Shown in pieces: positions 42,898-54,643 of a DNA stretch of 64,000 bases; position 1 is the first letter of the stretch, and every line of letters begins with the position of its first letter. Source of the stretch: Motacilla alba alba (lineage: Eukaryota; Chordata; Aves; Passeriformes; Motacillidae); assembly GCF_015832195.1 (NCBI RefSeq), contig NC_052030.1:10001439-10065438 (forward strand). The letters run 5' to 3'. The position numbers were made by a program, and so were the translations under genes. Below the pieces are notes generated by a model. That model saw only the letters and a list, made by a program, of their open reading frames with translations, did not search any database and was not told the DNA's origin.

Positions 42898-45501
42898 TCA
42901 AGTCTTGACGGGGATGGTTTGTTTGCAGCCGGCGGTGCCTCCCGCCTCGGGCAGGCCCACGGAGTACTCGGTGGTGGCAATGAGCAGCATGTCCAGCGTG
43001 GTCTCGGTGCACTTGGCGATGAAGCGGATGAAGGGCCGCACGTCGCCCTCGTTGGCCACCTCCAGCACGTGGTAGTACTCTGCGCGCTGCTCCTTGCGGA
43101 TGGTGATGGGCGGGTAGCCCGCCTGCATCAGGATCAGGTTCATCAGCAGCCGCGAGGTGCGCCCGTTGCCGTCCACGAAGGGGTGGATGTACACCAGCTT
43201 GTAGTGCGCCAGCGCCGCGAACTCCACGGGGTGCAGGCTCATGGCGTCCTCCGAGTTCATCCACTGCACGAACTCCTCCATCTGCTTCTCCACGTCCCGC
43301 GGGTGCGGCGGGATGTGGTGGCCCACGAAGACCTGCGTGGCGCGGAACCGCCCGGCCTCCACGGGGTCGGCGTAGCCCAGCACGCGCCGGTGGATGTCCA
43401 GGATGTCCCTGCTGGTGACGGAGCCGATGCGCGACACCAGCGTGGTGTTGACGAACTTGAGGGCCGCGTGCATGCCGATCACCTCGTTCTGCTCCGCCAG
43501 GCTCTTCCCGGGAACGGCGTACCTGGTCTCGATGATGTGCCGGATCTCGGACAGCGTCAGCGTGTTCCCCTCGATGGCCACCGTGTGGTAGATGTGGTGG
43601 TAGTAGGATTCCTCCATCACCCGGCGCAGGGCGGAATTCCCCTTGGGAATGGCCATCACCTTCTTGACCTTGCTGTCGATGATGCTGAAATACCTCTGGT
43701 CGATCTCCTCCACCAAGGGCAGCGTCCGGCCACGGTTGCTCAGAGCCTTCTCGTTGTGGGGGGAGATGGTCAGAGCTTTGGAGTACAGATAGTCGGCCTG
43801 GAGGATGTCCTTTTCCTCCTCCGAAAAGATCCCGAACTCGTTCAGGGCGTCCACGTAATCCGGGTCCATTTTGAGGGCGTACAGGAAGAGTTTGTGGGCC
43901 TTCTCCCGCTTCCCTTGGCGCTTCATCTCCAGGGCTTGATTCAGAGCTGCTCTGGCTTCCAACTTCACCTCTGGAATGAGATGGTAACAGATAAAGGGCG
44001 GTGAGTTTTACTGGAAACCTCCGGAAATCCGGATTCTGTGATCCTTGTGCCTCTCTTCCCACTCAGGACATTCTGTGAGTGACTGTTCACTGATATAAAA
44101 ATTGAACAAATCAATCTCGAAGAACTGGAACAGAATTTGTGTTCCAGAGCTTTATGCTGCATTTCCAGGCTGAATATGAGGCAGCAAAACCATTCCTGGC
44201 AGCAAGTGTTGGGAGGCAGGACCTGTGGCCACCAAACTGCTTCATGTGGGAGGAAACAGTGTTTTAACAGTGTTCCCTTGGCATTATTTTAGGTGAAATT
44301 ATAACGTTAACATGATTATGTTGGCTGCCAACAGCACTTCTGTTTTTCCACTGAACTGTCCAACGTTTTCCCAGCAGTAAGAGCTTTAATGCAAACAAAG
44401 ATACAGTGCTGGAATCGTAATAATTCCTTTAAGTGTTTTCCACGTTAATGTCCCGGCTGATACTGGCCATGGCTACAGCCTGGCATTGCCTGAAAGGCTG
44501 TTCTGTGCCAGGATTTTGGGATTGACGCTGTGTAGCCCAGGTTTCTGTGCACTAAACCACCTTTCTGTGTTCCAGTTACCTCCACAGAAGTTACTAGTAC
44601 TGAAAACACAAGGAAAAACTCTGGAGAGATGGAGCAATGCCAGCACAGGGCCCTGGAATGCAGTCAAGGAGCTGGTGAGGCACTGCCTGACCTTGGGGGC
44701 ATTTACAGACAGTGTTAATTGCAGTTAATTGCAGTTTGTTACCATCAGGGTACAGTGTCACTCCCATCAGGGGTACAGGACAGGTCAGGAAGGGGGTGAA
44801 GATCTCTGGGTTGGTGTTGGGGTTGGAAGGGCCCTCTGGAAATCACCCACTCCAAGCCCCTGCCAAGGCAGGGTCACCAGGAGCAGAGAGGTGTCCAGGT
44901 GTGTTTGGAATGTCTCCGTGGAGCGACATTCCACCACTCCATGGGCAGCTGTTCCTCATGGAAAGAGGCTGCTCCTCGCGTTGAGGTAGAACTTGTGTTG
45001 TAGTTTCCTGCTCCTTGTGACCACTGAACAGAGCCTGGCAGCATCCTCTGACAGCCCCTGGAGATGTTTGTATGGATTGCTGACCTGACCAGGCCCAGCT
45101 CCCGCACTCTCCCCTCATCACAAAGATGCTCCAGACCCCAAATCACCTCTGTGGCCTCTGCCGGACCCTCTCCAGCATCTCCTTGACCTGAGGAACTCAG
45201 CCGTGCCCACCCAGCCCCTCTCACCTGGGGACGCTTTTCCCTTCAGCACCAGCAGCTCCAGCCCCTTGGAGGTGACGCTCAGCTCCGTGCTCTGTCCCGT
45301 GAGCCTGCTGATCCCCGAGGAGCCCAGTCTGCTCTTCAGCAAGGACAGGCCCTTGAGCACAGCCTGGCACTGGTTGTCCAGTGGCAGCAGCAGCATCACC
45401 AGGGAGCTCAGCAGCAGCACCAGCACGGCCGCCCACCGCACACGGAGCCGCAGGGACACCCACTGGAGCTCGGGATCGGTCGCCATCGCCACGAGATTCA
45501 T
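42898..45501 (-). CDS. FICD: FICD/HYPE, ER protein adenylyltransferase, 449 aa, two coding exons
   Basis: FICD AMPylates and de-AMPylates the ER chaperone BiP (HSPA5) to tune its activity. Minus-strand exons are 45225-45501 (92 codons plus one base) and 42898-43970; the junction makes Glu93. A type II signal anchor, [19 protein letters not shown], lies near residues 23-41 and puts the rest in the ER lumen. TPR-like helices follow (about 95-165, [20 protein letters not shown]). The Fic core has [12 protein letters not shown], catalytic His355 (human His363). The autoinhibitory helix TVAIEGN carries Glu226 (human Glu234), so the switch between AMPylation and de-AMPylation should work. NTT at about 267 matches the known N-glycan site. 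Human is 458 aa. Met6 (MATDPELQW) is an alternative start. The large exon is unusually GC-rich at third positions compared with the rest of the gene. Confidence 0.97.
44795..45195 (-). mobile_element. CR1 LINE 3' fragment in the FICD intron (minus orientation)
   Basis: Read in reverse, the segment follows the CR1 3' region for about 400 bp: GTTGGAAGGGCCCTCTGG, ACCCACTCCAAGCCCCTGCC, then the part about GAGGTAGAACTTGTG, and finally CTCCAGCATCTCCTTGACC. It ends about 30 bp from the donor of FICD coding exon 1 and is the longest CR1 copy in the window. Confidence 0.85.
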
Positions 45502-46061
45502 CCTGCTTCCAGCAGCACCGACACCTGGAGCATGTCCCGCGCCACTGCTCCCACCTGGGAACGCACAGCTTCAGCCAGAGCTCGGTGCCAGGTCAGAGTG
45601 GGGCTGAGTGATGTGCTCTGGGTTTGTCACAGCTGTCCCTGCCACCCCCCCAGCACCACATGGGGCTGAGTGATGTGCTCTGCGTTTGTCACGGCTGTCC
45701 CTGCCACCCCCTCCCCTGCCACCCCCCCAGCACCGCATTGCACTGCTCTGACAGGAGCCATGGATGCCCGGGAGCAGCGTGCGCTCTGCCAGCCGGTTCT
45801 GCGGGGATCACGGAGCTTCCCGTCCCCTCGCCACCCTCCTCCAGGCTTGTGACCCGCGCCAAGCCCCGGGTTCCCGCACCGCTCTGCAATCCCTCCCCAC
45901 GCTCCGCTTCTCCTCCAGCCACCGCCTGAACGCGGCCGGAATCCCCCCCAGCACCCCGGCTCCTCTCTGCCCGGTGCACCCCAGGCCTTCCCCCCGCTCC
46001 CCTGTTCCCAAGCCCCCCGCTGTTGTCCCGGTCCCCCCGTGTCCCCCCGGTCCCCGCTCAC

Positions 46062-46130
46062 CTTTGCCGCCTCCCGGAGCCGCCCGCTGCCGGCTCCCGC
46101 AGCCCCGCCCCCGGCCCCGCCCCCGAGCGC
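46062..46130 (-). other. FICD: Candidate non-coding first exon of FICD
   Basis: The minus strand has a good donor AAAG|GTGAGC at 46062/46061 inside a CpG-rich block. Mammalian FICD has a non-coding first exon, and a matching acceptor CCCAG|GTGGG lies at about 45555, upstream of the ATG at 45501. The 5' limit is a guess from nearby CCAAT and GC boxes. Confidence 0.55.
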
Positions 46131-46395
46131 TGCCATTGGCTGAGCCGCCCCCAGGCTCCTCTTCCATTGGCTACCGCAGCGGACGCGTCCCTCACGCTCC
46201 TCCCCTCCGCTTCCTGCACCGGCTTCCGGGTAGCGCCGCGCCCCGGGCGCGGGAGAGGCTCGTGGAGGGTGGGGACTGGAGAGCGTGCACGTCAATCATA
46301 CGGCGCGCAACCAATGAGAAGGGAGGGTGGGGAGTGGGCGGGCGCGGTTTCCATATAAGGGCATGGCGTGCTGTTGCTAGGCGACGGGAGCGCGG
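46085..46395. promoter_or_regulatory. FICD promoter, possibly bidirectional
   Basis: Minus-oriented CCAAT boxes (ATTGG at 46135-46139 and 46166-46170) and two GCCCCGCCCCC GC boxes (about 46101-46123) suit FICD. Facing right there is CCAAT (46311-46315), a GC box (about 46335), the CArG/TATA-like CCATATAAGG (46351-46360) and an X-box-like GTTGCTAGGCGAC (46373-46385). The rightward half has the layout of a second promoter, but no gene is recognised downstream. Confidence 0.6.
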
Positions 46396-48289
46396 CCGCG
46401 CTCACTAAGGGTTAAATTCCATTGCCTCCGATTTATGGCCATTTCCATGGAAAATCACCTCTTTCCGTGGGTACAGAGTTCCCGTCGCCTCTCCGTGGCC
46501 CTTCTGGATGTTATGCTCTTTATTTTTGGCCTTAAGCAGCGGCTGTTCCACCCCTGCGCCTCTCCCTCCGCTGCAGGCCAGGAATAGGGAGAGACTGGGA
46601 AAAGTTGAGGGAAAAGAGAATGTTTTAAATAATTGCAGGTCGCTCCCTCAGAATCACTGTCTAGCAGGGTGATAAGGTGTTTTTTTTTACCAAGTGGAGA
46701 TCATCAGCAGGAGGGAAAAGTAACCTGGTTTGTCAGAATTTAATTCAGGGTATTTGGACTGTGGTTCAGAGGAAGCTGAGGGGAGACCTCCACAGCATCC
46801 ACGATAGCTCCGTGCTGCCCCCACTCCATCCTGCCTCCTCTCCGAATGGAGTTTTCCAGAGACAATCCCCCTTTTGGGGCTTGTTTTTGGCAGGAAAAGC
46901 AGGATCGCTGGTTTTACGGATTGGCAGGAGCAGCTGGACGAGCTGGGCTCAGCCACCATCCCCAGCCCAGCCTGACGGATCAGCCCTGGGCTCTCTGAGC
47001 TCACGGAGCCCCCGGCCACCCCTGCAGCTCCAAACTGTCCTGCAGAGAGCTTTGGGGGACCATCAGCACTGGGAGGACCAGCAAATCCCTCCCAGGACAC
47101 AAACCTGTGTTCTCCTCAGGGATCTGGCACCTGAAGCTCATTCTGGGATAATCGTGGAGCAGGGATGAGTTTTCCTTTTAAAGACGGTGAGAAACACACT
47201 TAAGGATCTATTCCCTAATGAAATCTGCTCCAGCAGAGCGGGACAGCCAGCAATGCCTGGTGTCTCAGGGCAGCTCTGGTGCCTCTTGGTGCCTCTGGAA
47301 CGGTCCAAGCTGAGGCAGAAGCCGATGATGCCACATCATCCCTGGGGACACTGCGGATCCTCGGCACTCCCACAGCTCTTCCCCAGCTGGATCCGGGCCA
47401 GCCCGAGGATTTCCACGTGTGACTCCGTGAGGAACAGCCAGGGGACATCCCAAAGGTGGGAAGGAAGCTGTGGAACGCTGGAGCTGCAGCCTGGCTGCAT
47501 CAGAACCGCCAGTCCTGCTGGGCCATCCTGGGAATTCTCCACTGTGCCAAACAGATCCCATCCGGATCCTGAGGGGAATTTGCACTGGGAGCAGCGTTCC
47601 AGAGGGATCCTGGAGGCCTCAGCGTGAGGCTGGGGTTTGTTCCTCTCCATGCGATGGGTTCGGGAGCGGCTGCAGCCGGCAGATGGCACTGACTGATCTC
47701 GCTGCTCCACGGGAACATCCCGGCCTGCTGCATTCCCCCTGCAGGACCTTCCCAGAGCTCATCCTGGGAAACGTGTCTGGAGGTTGAGCAAGGCCCTGGC
47801 TGCCTTCTGGAGCTGTTTGTGCTGGGATAAATTCCCTTGTACGTGCCCTCAGCGGTTCCCGGGGTCCTGGGTGTGCCAGCAGCTCGGGGCTTGTGCTTCC
47901 CAAAGCTTCCCAAAGCTTCCCAAAGCTTCCCAAAGCTTGCCCAGGGCTCTGATTGTGACACTTGTCACAAAGAAAATTAATTGCTGTTCTGTTTTGAAGG
48001 GCAGCGTGTTTAACACTGCTAACCTCTGTCAGCATCTCCCTGATTGCAGTGCCTGTGACATTCGTTTGCTTAGCCAACATCCAACTTGATTTAATTGTTT
48101 CAGTGCCATTGCTGGAGCCAGCTGCAGTAAAAACAAACCTGCTGAAACTCTTTTCGCAGCATTTGAAGGTATGAAATGTGTGTGATCCTTGGGAAAACCT
48201 TCCCTGGCATCCATCTGGGGGATGGGATCAGGCAGATACATCAGAGCTGTTTGTTTCAGGCTGGGCTGGAGCATCCTGGGGTAGGGAAG
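46396..48289. other. Intergenic, no gene seen; possible regulatory island at 47940-48240
   Basis: No splice-flanked coding sequence is supported. A 10-bp tandem repeat (CTTCCCAAAG) lies at 47896-47938. The following 300 bp are lower in GC than the surroundings and contain TTGTGACACTTGTCACAA (47953-47970), a TGACA-nn-TGTCA palindrome of the kind bound by TGIF/MEIS factors, plus TTAATT motifs. Confidence 0.4.
47896..47938 (+). repeat. 10-bp tandem repeat (CTTCCCAAAG), just over 4 copies
   Basis: Exact tandem copies of CTTCCCAAAG. Confidence 0.95.
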
Positions 48290-48294
48290 CACTC

Positions 48295-48880
48295 GGGGCT
48301 GGGATGATCTGGAAAGTCCTGGGATGATCTGGAAGGTCCTGGGATGATCTGGAAGGTCCTGGGATGATCTCGAAAATCCTGAGATGATCTGGAAGATCCT
48401 GGGATGATCTGGAAGATCCTGAGATTATCTGGAAGGCCCTGGGGTGATCTGGAAGATCCTGGGGTGATCTGGAAGGTCCTGGGATTATCTGAAAAGTCCT
48501 GAGATGATCTGGAAGGTGCTGAAATGATCTGGAAGGTCGTGAGATAATCTGGAAGGTCCTGGGATGATCTGGAAAGCCCTGAGATGATCTGGAAGATCCT
48601 GAGATGATCTGGAAGGTCCTGGGATGATCTGGAAGGTCCTGGGATGATCCAGAAGATCCTGAGATGATCTGGAAGGTCCTGGGGTGATCTGGAAGATCCT
48701 GGGATGATCTGGAAGGTCCTGGGATGATCCAGAAGATCCTGAGATGATCTGGAAGGTCCTGGGGTGATCTGGAAGATCCTGGGATGATCTGGAAGGTCCT
48801 GAGATGATCTGGAAGGTCGTGAGATGATCTGGAAAGTCCTGGGATGATCTGGAAGGTCCTGGGATGATCTGGAAGGTTCC
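48295..48880 (+). repeat. Minisatellite, 20-bp unit, about 29 copies
   Basis: The unit is TGGGATGATCTGGAAGGTCC plus T phase, with variants GAGATGATC, GGGTGATC, GATTATC and GAAGATCC. Higher-order duplication is visible: the run around AGATGATCCAGAAGATCC recurs near 48647 and 48727. It is directly followed by CCTTCCCACCCAAACCATTCC (48886-48905), which is the CR1 tail. Confidence 0.97.
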
Positions 48881-48910
48881 TTCCCACCCAAACCATTCCC
48901 TGATGTGCCA
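48881..48910 (+). mobile_element. CR1 tail adjoining the 20-bp minisatellite
   Basis: GGTTCCTTCCCACCCAAACC and ATTCCCTGATG read as the CR1 3' tail in plus orientation, continuing the last minisatellite unit without a break. Confidence 0.65.
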
Positions 48911-50070
48911 GAGGAGCAGTGGGAGCAGGGTGGACACCTCTCCTACGCGGAGGGGACATCACCCCGCGTGCTGCATCCATGAACAGCAGCAATTCCTCCC
49001 CTTTCCCACCTCCCGGGCTCCAATGTGGGGCAAGGAGGGCTAAAACGGGCAGGGGGGTGGGAGTGCTGTGGGAGCAGATTACAAAAGGAGCTATTTTTCC
49101 CTTCAGCTTCTCAGCTCGCCCCCTGCTTAGGTCCTGGCAGCTTCAGAGCTCAGCAGGCATCAGGGGAGATTGGGGAGGGCTTGGCACACTCGGGAGTGGC
49201 ACTGCTTGTGGCTTCCCTGGTGCTGCCAGGTGCCACCAGCCATGGGGACAGTGCTGGCCCCAGGTTTTCTATGCTCGAGGATCCTCTGCTGGTCTTGGAT
49301 GGCCTCAAGCTCTTCCCTGCTTGGATTTCACTTCAAACCCCTCCTGTTTAGGTGTGGATCCTTCTGGATTATTTTTTTTCCTTGCTGATGGTCAGCTCCA
49401 GGCTGGAGCCAGCGGGAAATTCCTCATGGGCAGCAGTTCCGGTCCTGGGGCATGTCCTGGGTGCAGGATGGGGCTGAGGCCACCTGGGAGTGCTCTGGGG
49501 ACAGCCCTGCGCTGTGGAGGGACATTTGTCCTTACAGGTGGCAGGAGAGGGGACAATGCTCAGTCACCATGGCAACGGCAGTGCAGGGATGCTGGGGACA
49601 CAGCCGTGTCCTGGCAGAGGTGCTGGGGAGCTGCCGGAGGTCTCCTGTCCTGCTCCCGGGCTGAATTCCAACATTTCAGGCAGTGTGGGCTGCCTGGGAG
49701 GGGCTCTGCTCGACCAGGATGCCCCGAGCAGGATTTGCAAACAGGAATATTCCTGAAATTCAACAGCAATTTCAGTTTTTTAAATCCCAGGAAGAGAAAC
49801 AGGAGCTCTGGAGGCCTCAGGAGCCACCTGCTGCTCACATTTTGCTTCTCCATGGATCCAAGTTTCCAAAGGCTCCCAGAGCCTGGGATATGCAAATGGC
49901 TCTTGATATGTGCTGATTGTGATAAACGGGAACCAAAGCAGGTGGGTGATCCTTTAGGAATCATAAATCCCCTCTGTGGTTGGTGCCCTTGAGGAGATCT
50001 GGCCTTGGAATTCTGCACCACTCTTTCCTCAGCACGTTCACTCCAGGAGCAGGGCAGGAGCTGGGGGAAA

Positions 50071-50125
50071 AATGGGTTTGCAAATGGAAGAAATGGGTTT
50101 GCAAATGGAAGAAATGGGTTTACAA
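50071..50125 (+). repeat. 21-bp tandem repeat, about 2.5 copies
   Basis: AATGGGTTTGCAAATGGAAG plus A repeats twice exactly and then in part. Confidence 0.9.
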
Positions 50126-52276
50126 ACCTGTGCTGCTCAGCAGAGCTCAGAGAGCCCCCTTGGAAACAAGGAGGCAGAGCCTGTGTCATTCCCAGCTTTC
50201 CAGGGTGCTGGGTTCGTTTTCCTGCATGCTGCTGGATAAAATGGATGCTGTGAAATCCCTCTAAACTAAAAGCTCCCCTCTCCCCCTGTCAGCAGGGAGC
50301 AGCCCCTGTCTGTGGGACTCTGTGGTTATCAGGTGCCTCCAGCACTCTCCAAAAACTCAGAGCTGGGAAATATTTCCCTTTCTAAGGCTGGGTTTAATTC
50401 CTTTGGAGCTGGAATGTTGAATTCCCCCAGCTGGGCTTTGCTTTGCACGGGAAGAGGCTGAACTGGAACAGCAGCTGGGTGTGAACCTCCCTGGGCACTG
50501 GGAGGGGGCAGTGCCAGGCTCCCTGTCCCTTCCCTAAAGGAATGCCACTGGCAGCTCCCTCCTGGTGTTTGGCAGCTGAATTTGGAAATAAACCCAGCAG
50601 GCTGGGGAGGAAACCCCAGGATCCAAAGCAAGCAAGAGGAATCTCATTTTCTCCTGGAATTTTGAGCAGCAAACAATGATTTCCCTGTGCCTTTGCTGGG
50701 TAGATCCATAATTCCTGAGAGACAGGGGAGCAGTGCTCCAAACACGAGCTGCTGGCTGCTGGAAAACTGGGATAATGGCCCAGATAAACCAGGAGAGAGG
50801 AGCCTCCATCCCTGCTCTGGGAGCCGGGGCAGTGCAGGGCTGAGGTCTGGCAAGGCAGGAAGGGGCAAAGCTGGGAAGGGAAGGAGAAGCAATTCCATGT
50901 TGTGCTCTCTTGGTGGGAAATCTGTTGGGATGCAGGAGCTGGAGTTTTGGCTGGGATTTGGGCAAGGCAGTGCTGCTGAAGAGGAATCAAAAGGAATTGG
51001 TGTTTCTTTCCAGCATATTTTGGGTTTCTCCCTATTCCCATGGCACAGGAATTCAAATGTTTTCCTGTTGGGAAGGAAAATTCCCTTTCCTTCACCTCTC
51101 ACAGTCATTTCACGAGTTGGAGATAAACCAAGTGACTCCAGGAGGCTGCTGGGGGTGGGAGGGGGCTCAGACCTCCCAGGGAATGGCTCCAGCTCCTGCC
51201 TCCAGCAGCCTGTGGCAATTCTAATCTCCATGGAAAAGCAGCCCAAGCCTTCCCAGCTCAGCTGGCATTTTTCTGGTATCCCAGTGATGTTCAAATCAAT
51301 TCTCTGCCTAATTAGCTTGTAAATATTACTCCAAGGAAGGTTTTTTCCCCCTTCTTTTTAGGCATGTGAGGCTGTGGAAGGAGAAATGCATCAGGAAAAG
51401 CATCTGCTTCTCTCTCTTCCACTTCCAGCACAACCTGAAATGGGAGAAAGACACAGCTCTGGAGTTGCCTTTTCTTGTGGGGAGGGCAGAGAGACTCTTG
51501 GGGGGGTTGAGATTGAGATTTTTCTGCAGGATTGGAGCACAAAAGTGTTGGGAATCAGGGGCAGAGGGAGGGAATGGATCCCTTGTGGCAGCAGGGAGGC
51601 TGTGGGTGCACAGGGCAGGAGTGGGAGATGCATCAGCCTTGGGAAGAGTGTCTGAGGGTCACATTCCAGCAGGAATTAGGGAGGTGTCCCAGCATCAGCT
51701 GAGTTCCCTGTGCCTGGCATTCCTGGAGAATGGATCAGGATGCAGAGCCAGAGCAGTTTCTGGGAAAGGCACCCAAATAAGGGCAGCTTTGATAGCAACA
51801 TTTTTTTTTTTGGCCAAGTGTTTGTGGAAAATCCATCAGGAATTTGCCTTTCACTGTGATTTTTTTATTGCACCTTTGGGGTCTGAGCGAGCTGTGCCCT
51901 CTCTCCAGGACCTGCCTGGGTGGGATAAGATCCAGGGAAAGCTGGAAACTTGGCAGACTCCAGGGGCAGAAAGTGAACCTGGTGTTGCTTTTTAAAGGCT
52001 GAGGGTAAACACATCCCAGGAACTGCCAGTCCATGGAAAACTGAGATAAGGGAGTCTCTGGGTGCCTCTCCTGGTTCCCCATATTTATTTGATAACTGGT
52101 GAATGCAGCAGGCACTGGAGGATAAAAATAAATGAGGGAGCTGCTCCATGGGATCTGGGACAGGCTGGATTGGGAATGCTCTCGGTGCAAGCTCAGGAAT
52201 CCACACTCCTGGTTTTTGACATGGATTTGCAGCAGGATCTTATCCCAGGTCAGTGTGGGTGTGCCCCACCACGCTG

Positions 52277-52324
52277 CTCTTACTGGTGTTACTGGTCCAG
52301 CTCTTACTGGTGTTACTGGTCCAG
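52277..52324 (+). repeat. 24-bp exact tandem duplication
   Basis: CTCTTACTGGTGTTACTGG followed by TCCAG occurs twice back to back. Confidence 0.9.
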
Positions 52325-52924
52325 CATTCCTTTTGGGATCCCAGTCCTGGGATTGCTGCGATCCCTCTTTCCCTGGCATCCTTTGGAGCAGCTCATGGAG
52401 CCCACCCAGCCTCAGCACCATCCTGGCACTGGTTTGTACTGGAAGCACTGGGAGGGGGTGGCTGTGGCCACCTGGGACGGGGTAAGGGCTGATCCCTGAA
52501 CTGGATAGACCTGGGGGATTCGTTTTCCCTGTGGGAGTGATCGGGGTGTTGGGGACACCCAGGAATCCTTGGATCTGCCAGGATGAGCTCTGGATCCTGC
52601 ACCCACACCCTTGATTCCCACCCAACAGAGATGCCTGGGCAGGGCCAGAAGCTTTTTTCCCCATTTTTTATCAATTTCTTTCCCTCTTTCCATCCTGGAG
52701 CAGCGCTGGGCTCCGTTTGGCCGCAGGATCCCGCGCTTTTCATTGGCAAGGGATGTAAATTTTCCCAAAGGAAGGGGAAGGGAAGGGGAATGCGCTGCTG
52801 CCATAAATCCCAGGAATGCCAGGAGCCATGCCAAGAGCTCTCCCATGGCAAATCCACTGCCAGGGCTGTTCCCAGTCTGAGCCCAGGGGTCCTGAAGGAG
52901 GAGCTGCACTTTGGATGTGCCCAT

Positions 52925-53240
52925 GTCTAATGAAGGAAGAGCCTCCAGGCTTCCATTAATTAACAAATTAGCTCATCAAGAGGCTCCTTAATTTGTCGAA
53001 TATAAAGCTGCCCTATTAATTAAACAAGAGGACAGATTCTAATTTTCCAGAGCACACATTTAATTGATAAATGACTCGTTTAAATCCTTCATGGTGGAAT
53101 TTTCCAGGAGCAACGATGGGAGACGAGCACGTGGGGTCCTCCGAGCAAGGAGGGATTCGGGATCTCCAGTATCCCATCACCTCTCTCTTAATTGACCCAT
53201 CCACTAATTGGGGCTGCTTACATCCAGCCTCTCATTCCTC
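52925..53240. promoter_or_regulatory. Candidate TAAT-rich regulatory island
   Basis: Within a GC-rich region this ~300 bp is AT-rich and holds many homeodomain cores: CATTAATTAAC, AAATTAG, CCTTAATTTG, CTATTAATTAAAC, TTTAATTGATAAATGA, CTTAATTGACC and CACTAATTGG. Such clusters are typical of conserved developmental enhancers. There is no exon here. Function is inferred only from motif density. Confidence 0.4.
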
Positions 53241-54640
53241 TTCCCCTAAATCCCATTAGCTCCCTGTTTTCCACAGGGGAATTGTTTTTGCAGGAGCTCC
53301 TCACCAGCGGTGCCGGGGATTTGCTGGGTTGGGAAGATGCCAGGGTGAGGGTGAGGGATACCCCTCATTCCAGGTGAGATATCCAGGGAAATGCTTTAGT
53401 TTTAATTAGTTTTTAGTTTTAATTCCCTTGGGAATTATGGCTCCTTGAAGGCAGCTTCTGCTGGTCTTGGAAAGACCAGAATTCCAGGGCCAAAATGAAT
53501 TCCTGCACTTGAAGGCTGGGGATAAATGAGAGGTCCCCTGACATTCCAATGATCTCCACACACAATTAATTCCTTGGACATCCTCTCCCCGGCCCAGATG
53601 TGCCAGGGAAGCCACACCCAGCCAGGGTAACCCCAATTCCCTTTTCCTGACCTGTTTTTCCCCCAAAATTCTAAAGGGTGAATTCTGTGAAGTCCTGCCT
53701 GAATTTTCAATTTATCCCTATTGATTTATAAGGCATTCCCTAGGTCTGAATCCTTCTGGGAGCAGCTGGGTGTGAGCTCCATTCTCCATCAGCCAGGAGC
53801 AGTGCTGGGGACTTTCTGCACCCACTCCAGGCCATGGAGACTTTCATGCTGGGGACTTTCTGCACCCACTCTGCGCTGTTTAGGGAATAAAAATCGGGAA
53901 TTCATTGGAGCTAGTGGATCTGGCTTCCATCAACAGCACCCTCTGGATAGATCCCTACATTTCTGGATCTATTTAAATAATTCTGAGATAACAGCTGGGG
54001 TTTGGGACTGTGCTCCTGTGTGGGGAAGGGTTGTATCCAGCTCTGGATATTGGGATCAGTGACCCAGATCCATCCAAGGGAGGTGCTGAGGGGAACCCCA
54101 GTGAGGGCACAGGTACCCCCACATCTCCCTGGCACCACTGAGTGCTCCCTCATTTCAGAAATAATCCCAGCCTGGCAAAGGCTCTGCAATAAAACATATT
54201 TTGCTGTTATTTTTACAAATTCCAGGGCAATTGGAGCCCAGGGAACCTGCACCAAGGCCACCCCCAGCCAAAAAAACCCCGAAAAAGGCATGGATTGCTC
54301 AGAGCTGGCAGGAATGCTGAGCCTTCCCACAAGGAGCTGCTTCCCAGCCCAGAGCTGGGCAGTCCCTGGGCCCATCCCAGTGATGGGGAGCAGGATGGGG
54401 CCATTGGCAAAGCCAGCTTCAAAAATACTTGTCCCTGCAGAGCTCTGCTCCATGGAATGGTGAATTCCCAGATGTTGATTGCAAGGAAAACTGTGTTTAT
54501 TAATTTACAAAATCATAAATAAAGCAGGTTTCCTTATGGAAGTTTGGGAATTTGAAGGAATCTATTGTTATTAAGACAAATCCAGCTGGTGCCTTAAAGA
54601 ATTGGGAGTTTCCTGAGGGGTTTTATCAGCCAGATCCCAC

Positions 54641-54643
<3 letters not shown>

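Larger units (their letters stand above)
48911..52920. other. Intergenic, no gene seen
   Basis: No exon, RNA gene or promoter could be supported. Only short tandem duplications were noted: a 21-bp unit with GGGTTTGCAAATGGAAG (about 50071-50125, 2.5 copies) and a 24-bp unit CTCTTACTGG..GGTCCAG (52277-52324, two exact copies). Open frames on both strands lack any recognisable domain. Confidence 0.5.

Noticed and set aside
42919..44004. 361-codon plus-strand open frame opposite FICD
   Set aside because: It is the antisense shadow of the GC-rich FICD exon and has no recognisable domain.
48295..48880. CRISPR-like array
   Set aside because: Units are contiguous 20-mers with no spacers, in vertebrate DNA.
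48228..48992. 254-codon minus-strand open frame (SRSSQDLPDHP-type repeats)
   Set aside because: It is a translation of the 20-bp minisatellite in rotating frames.
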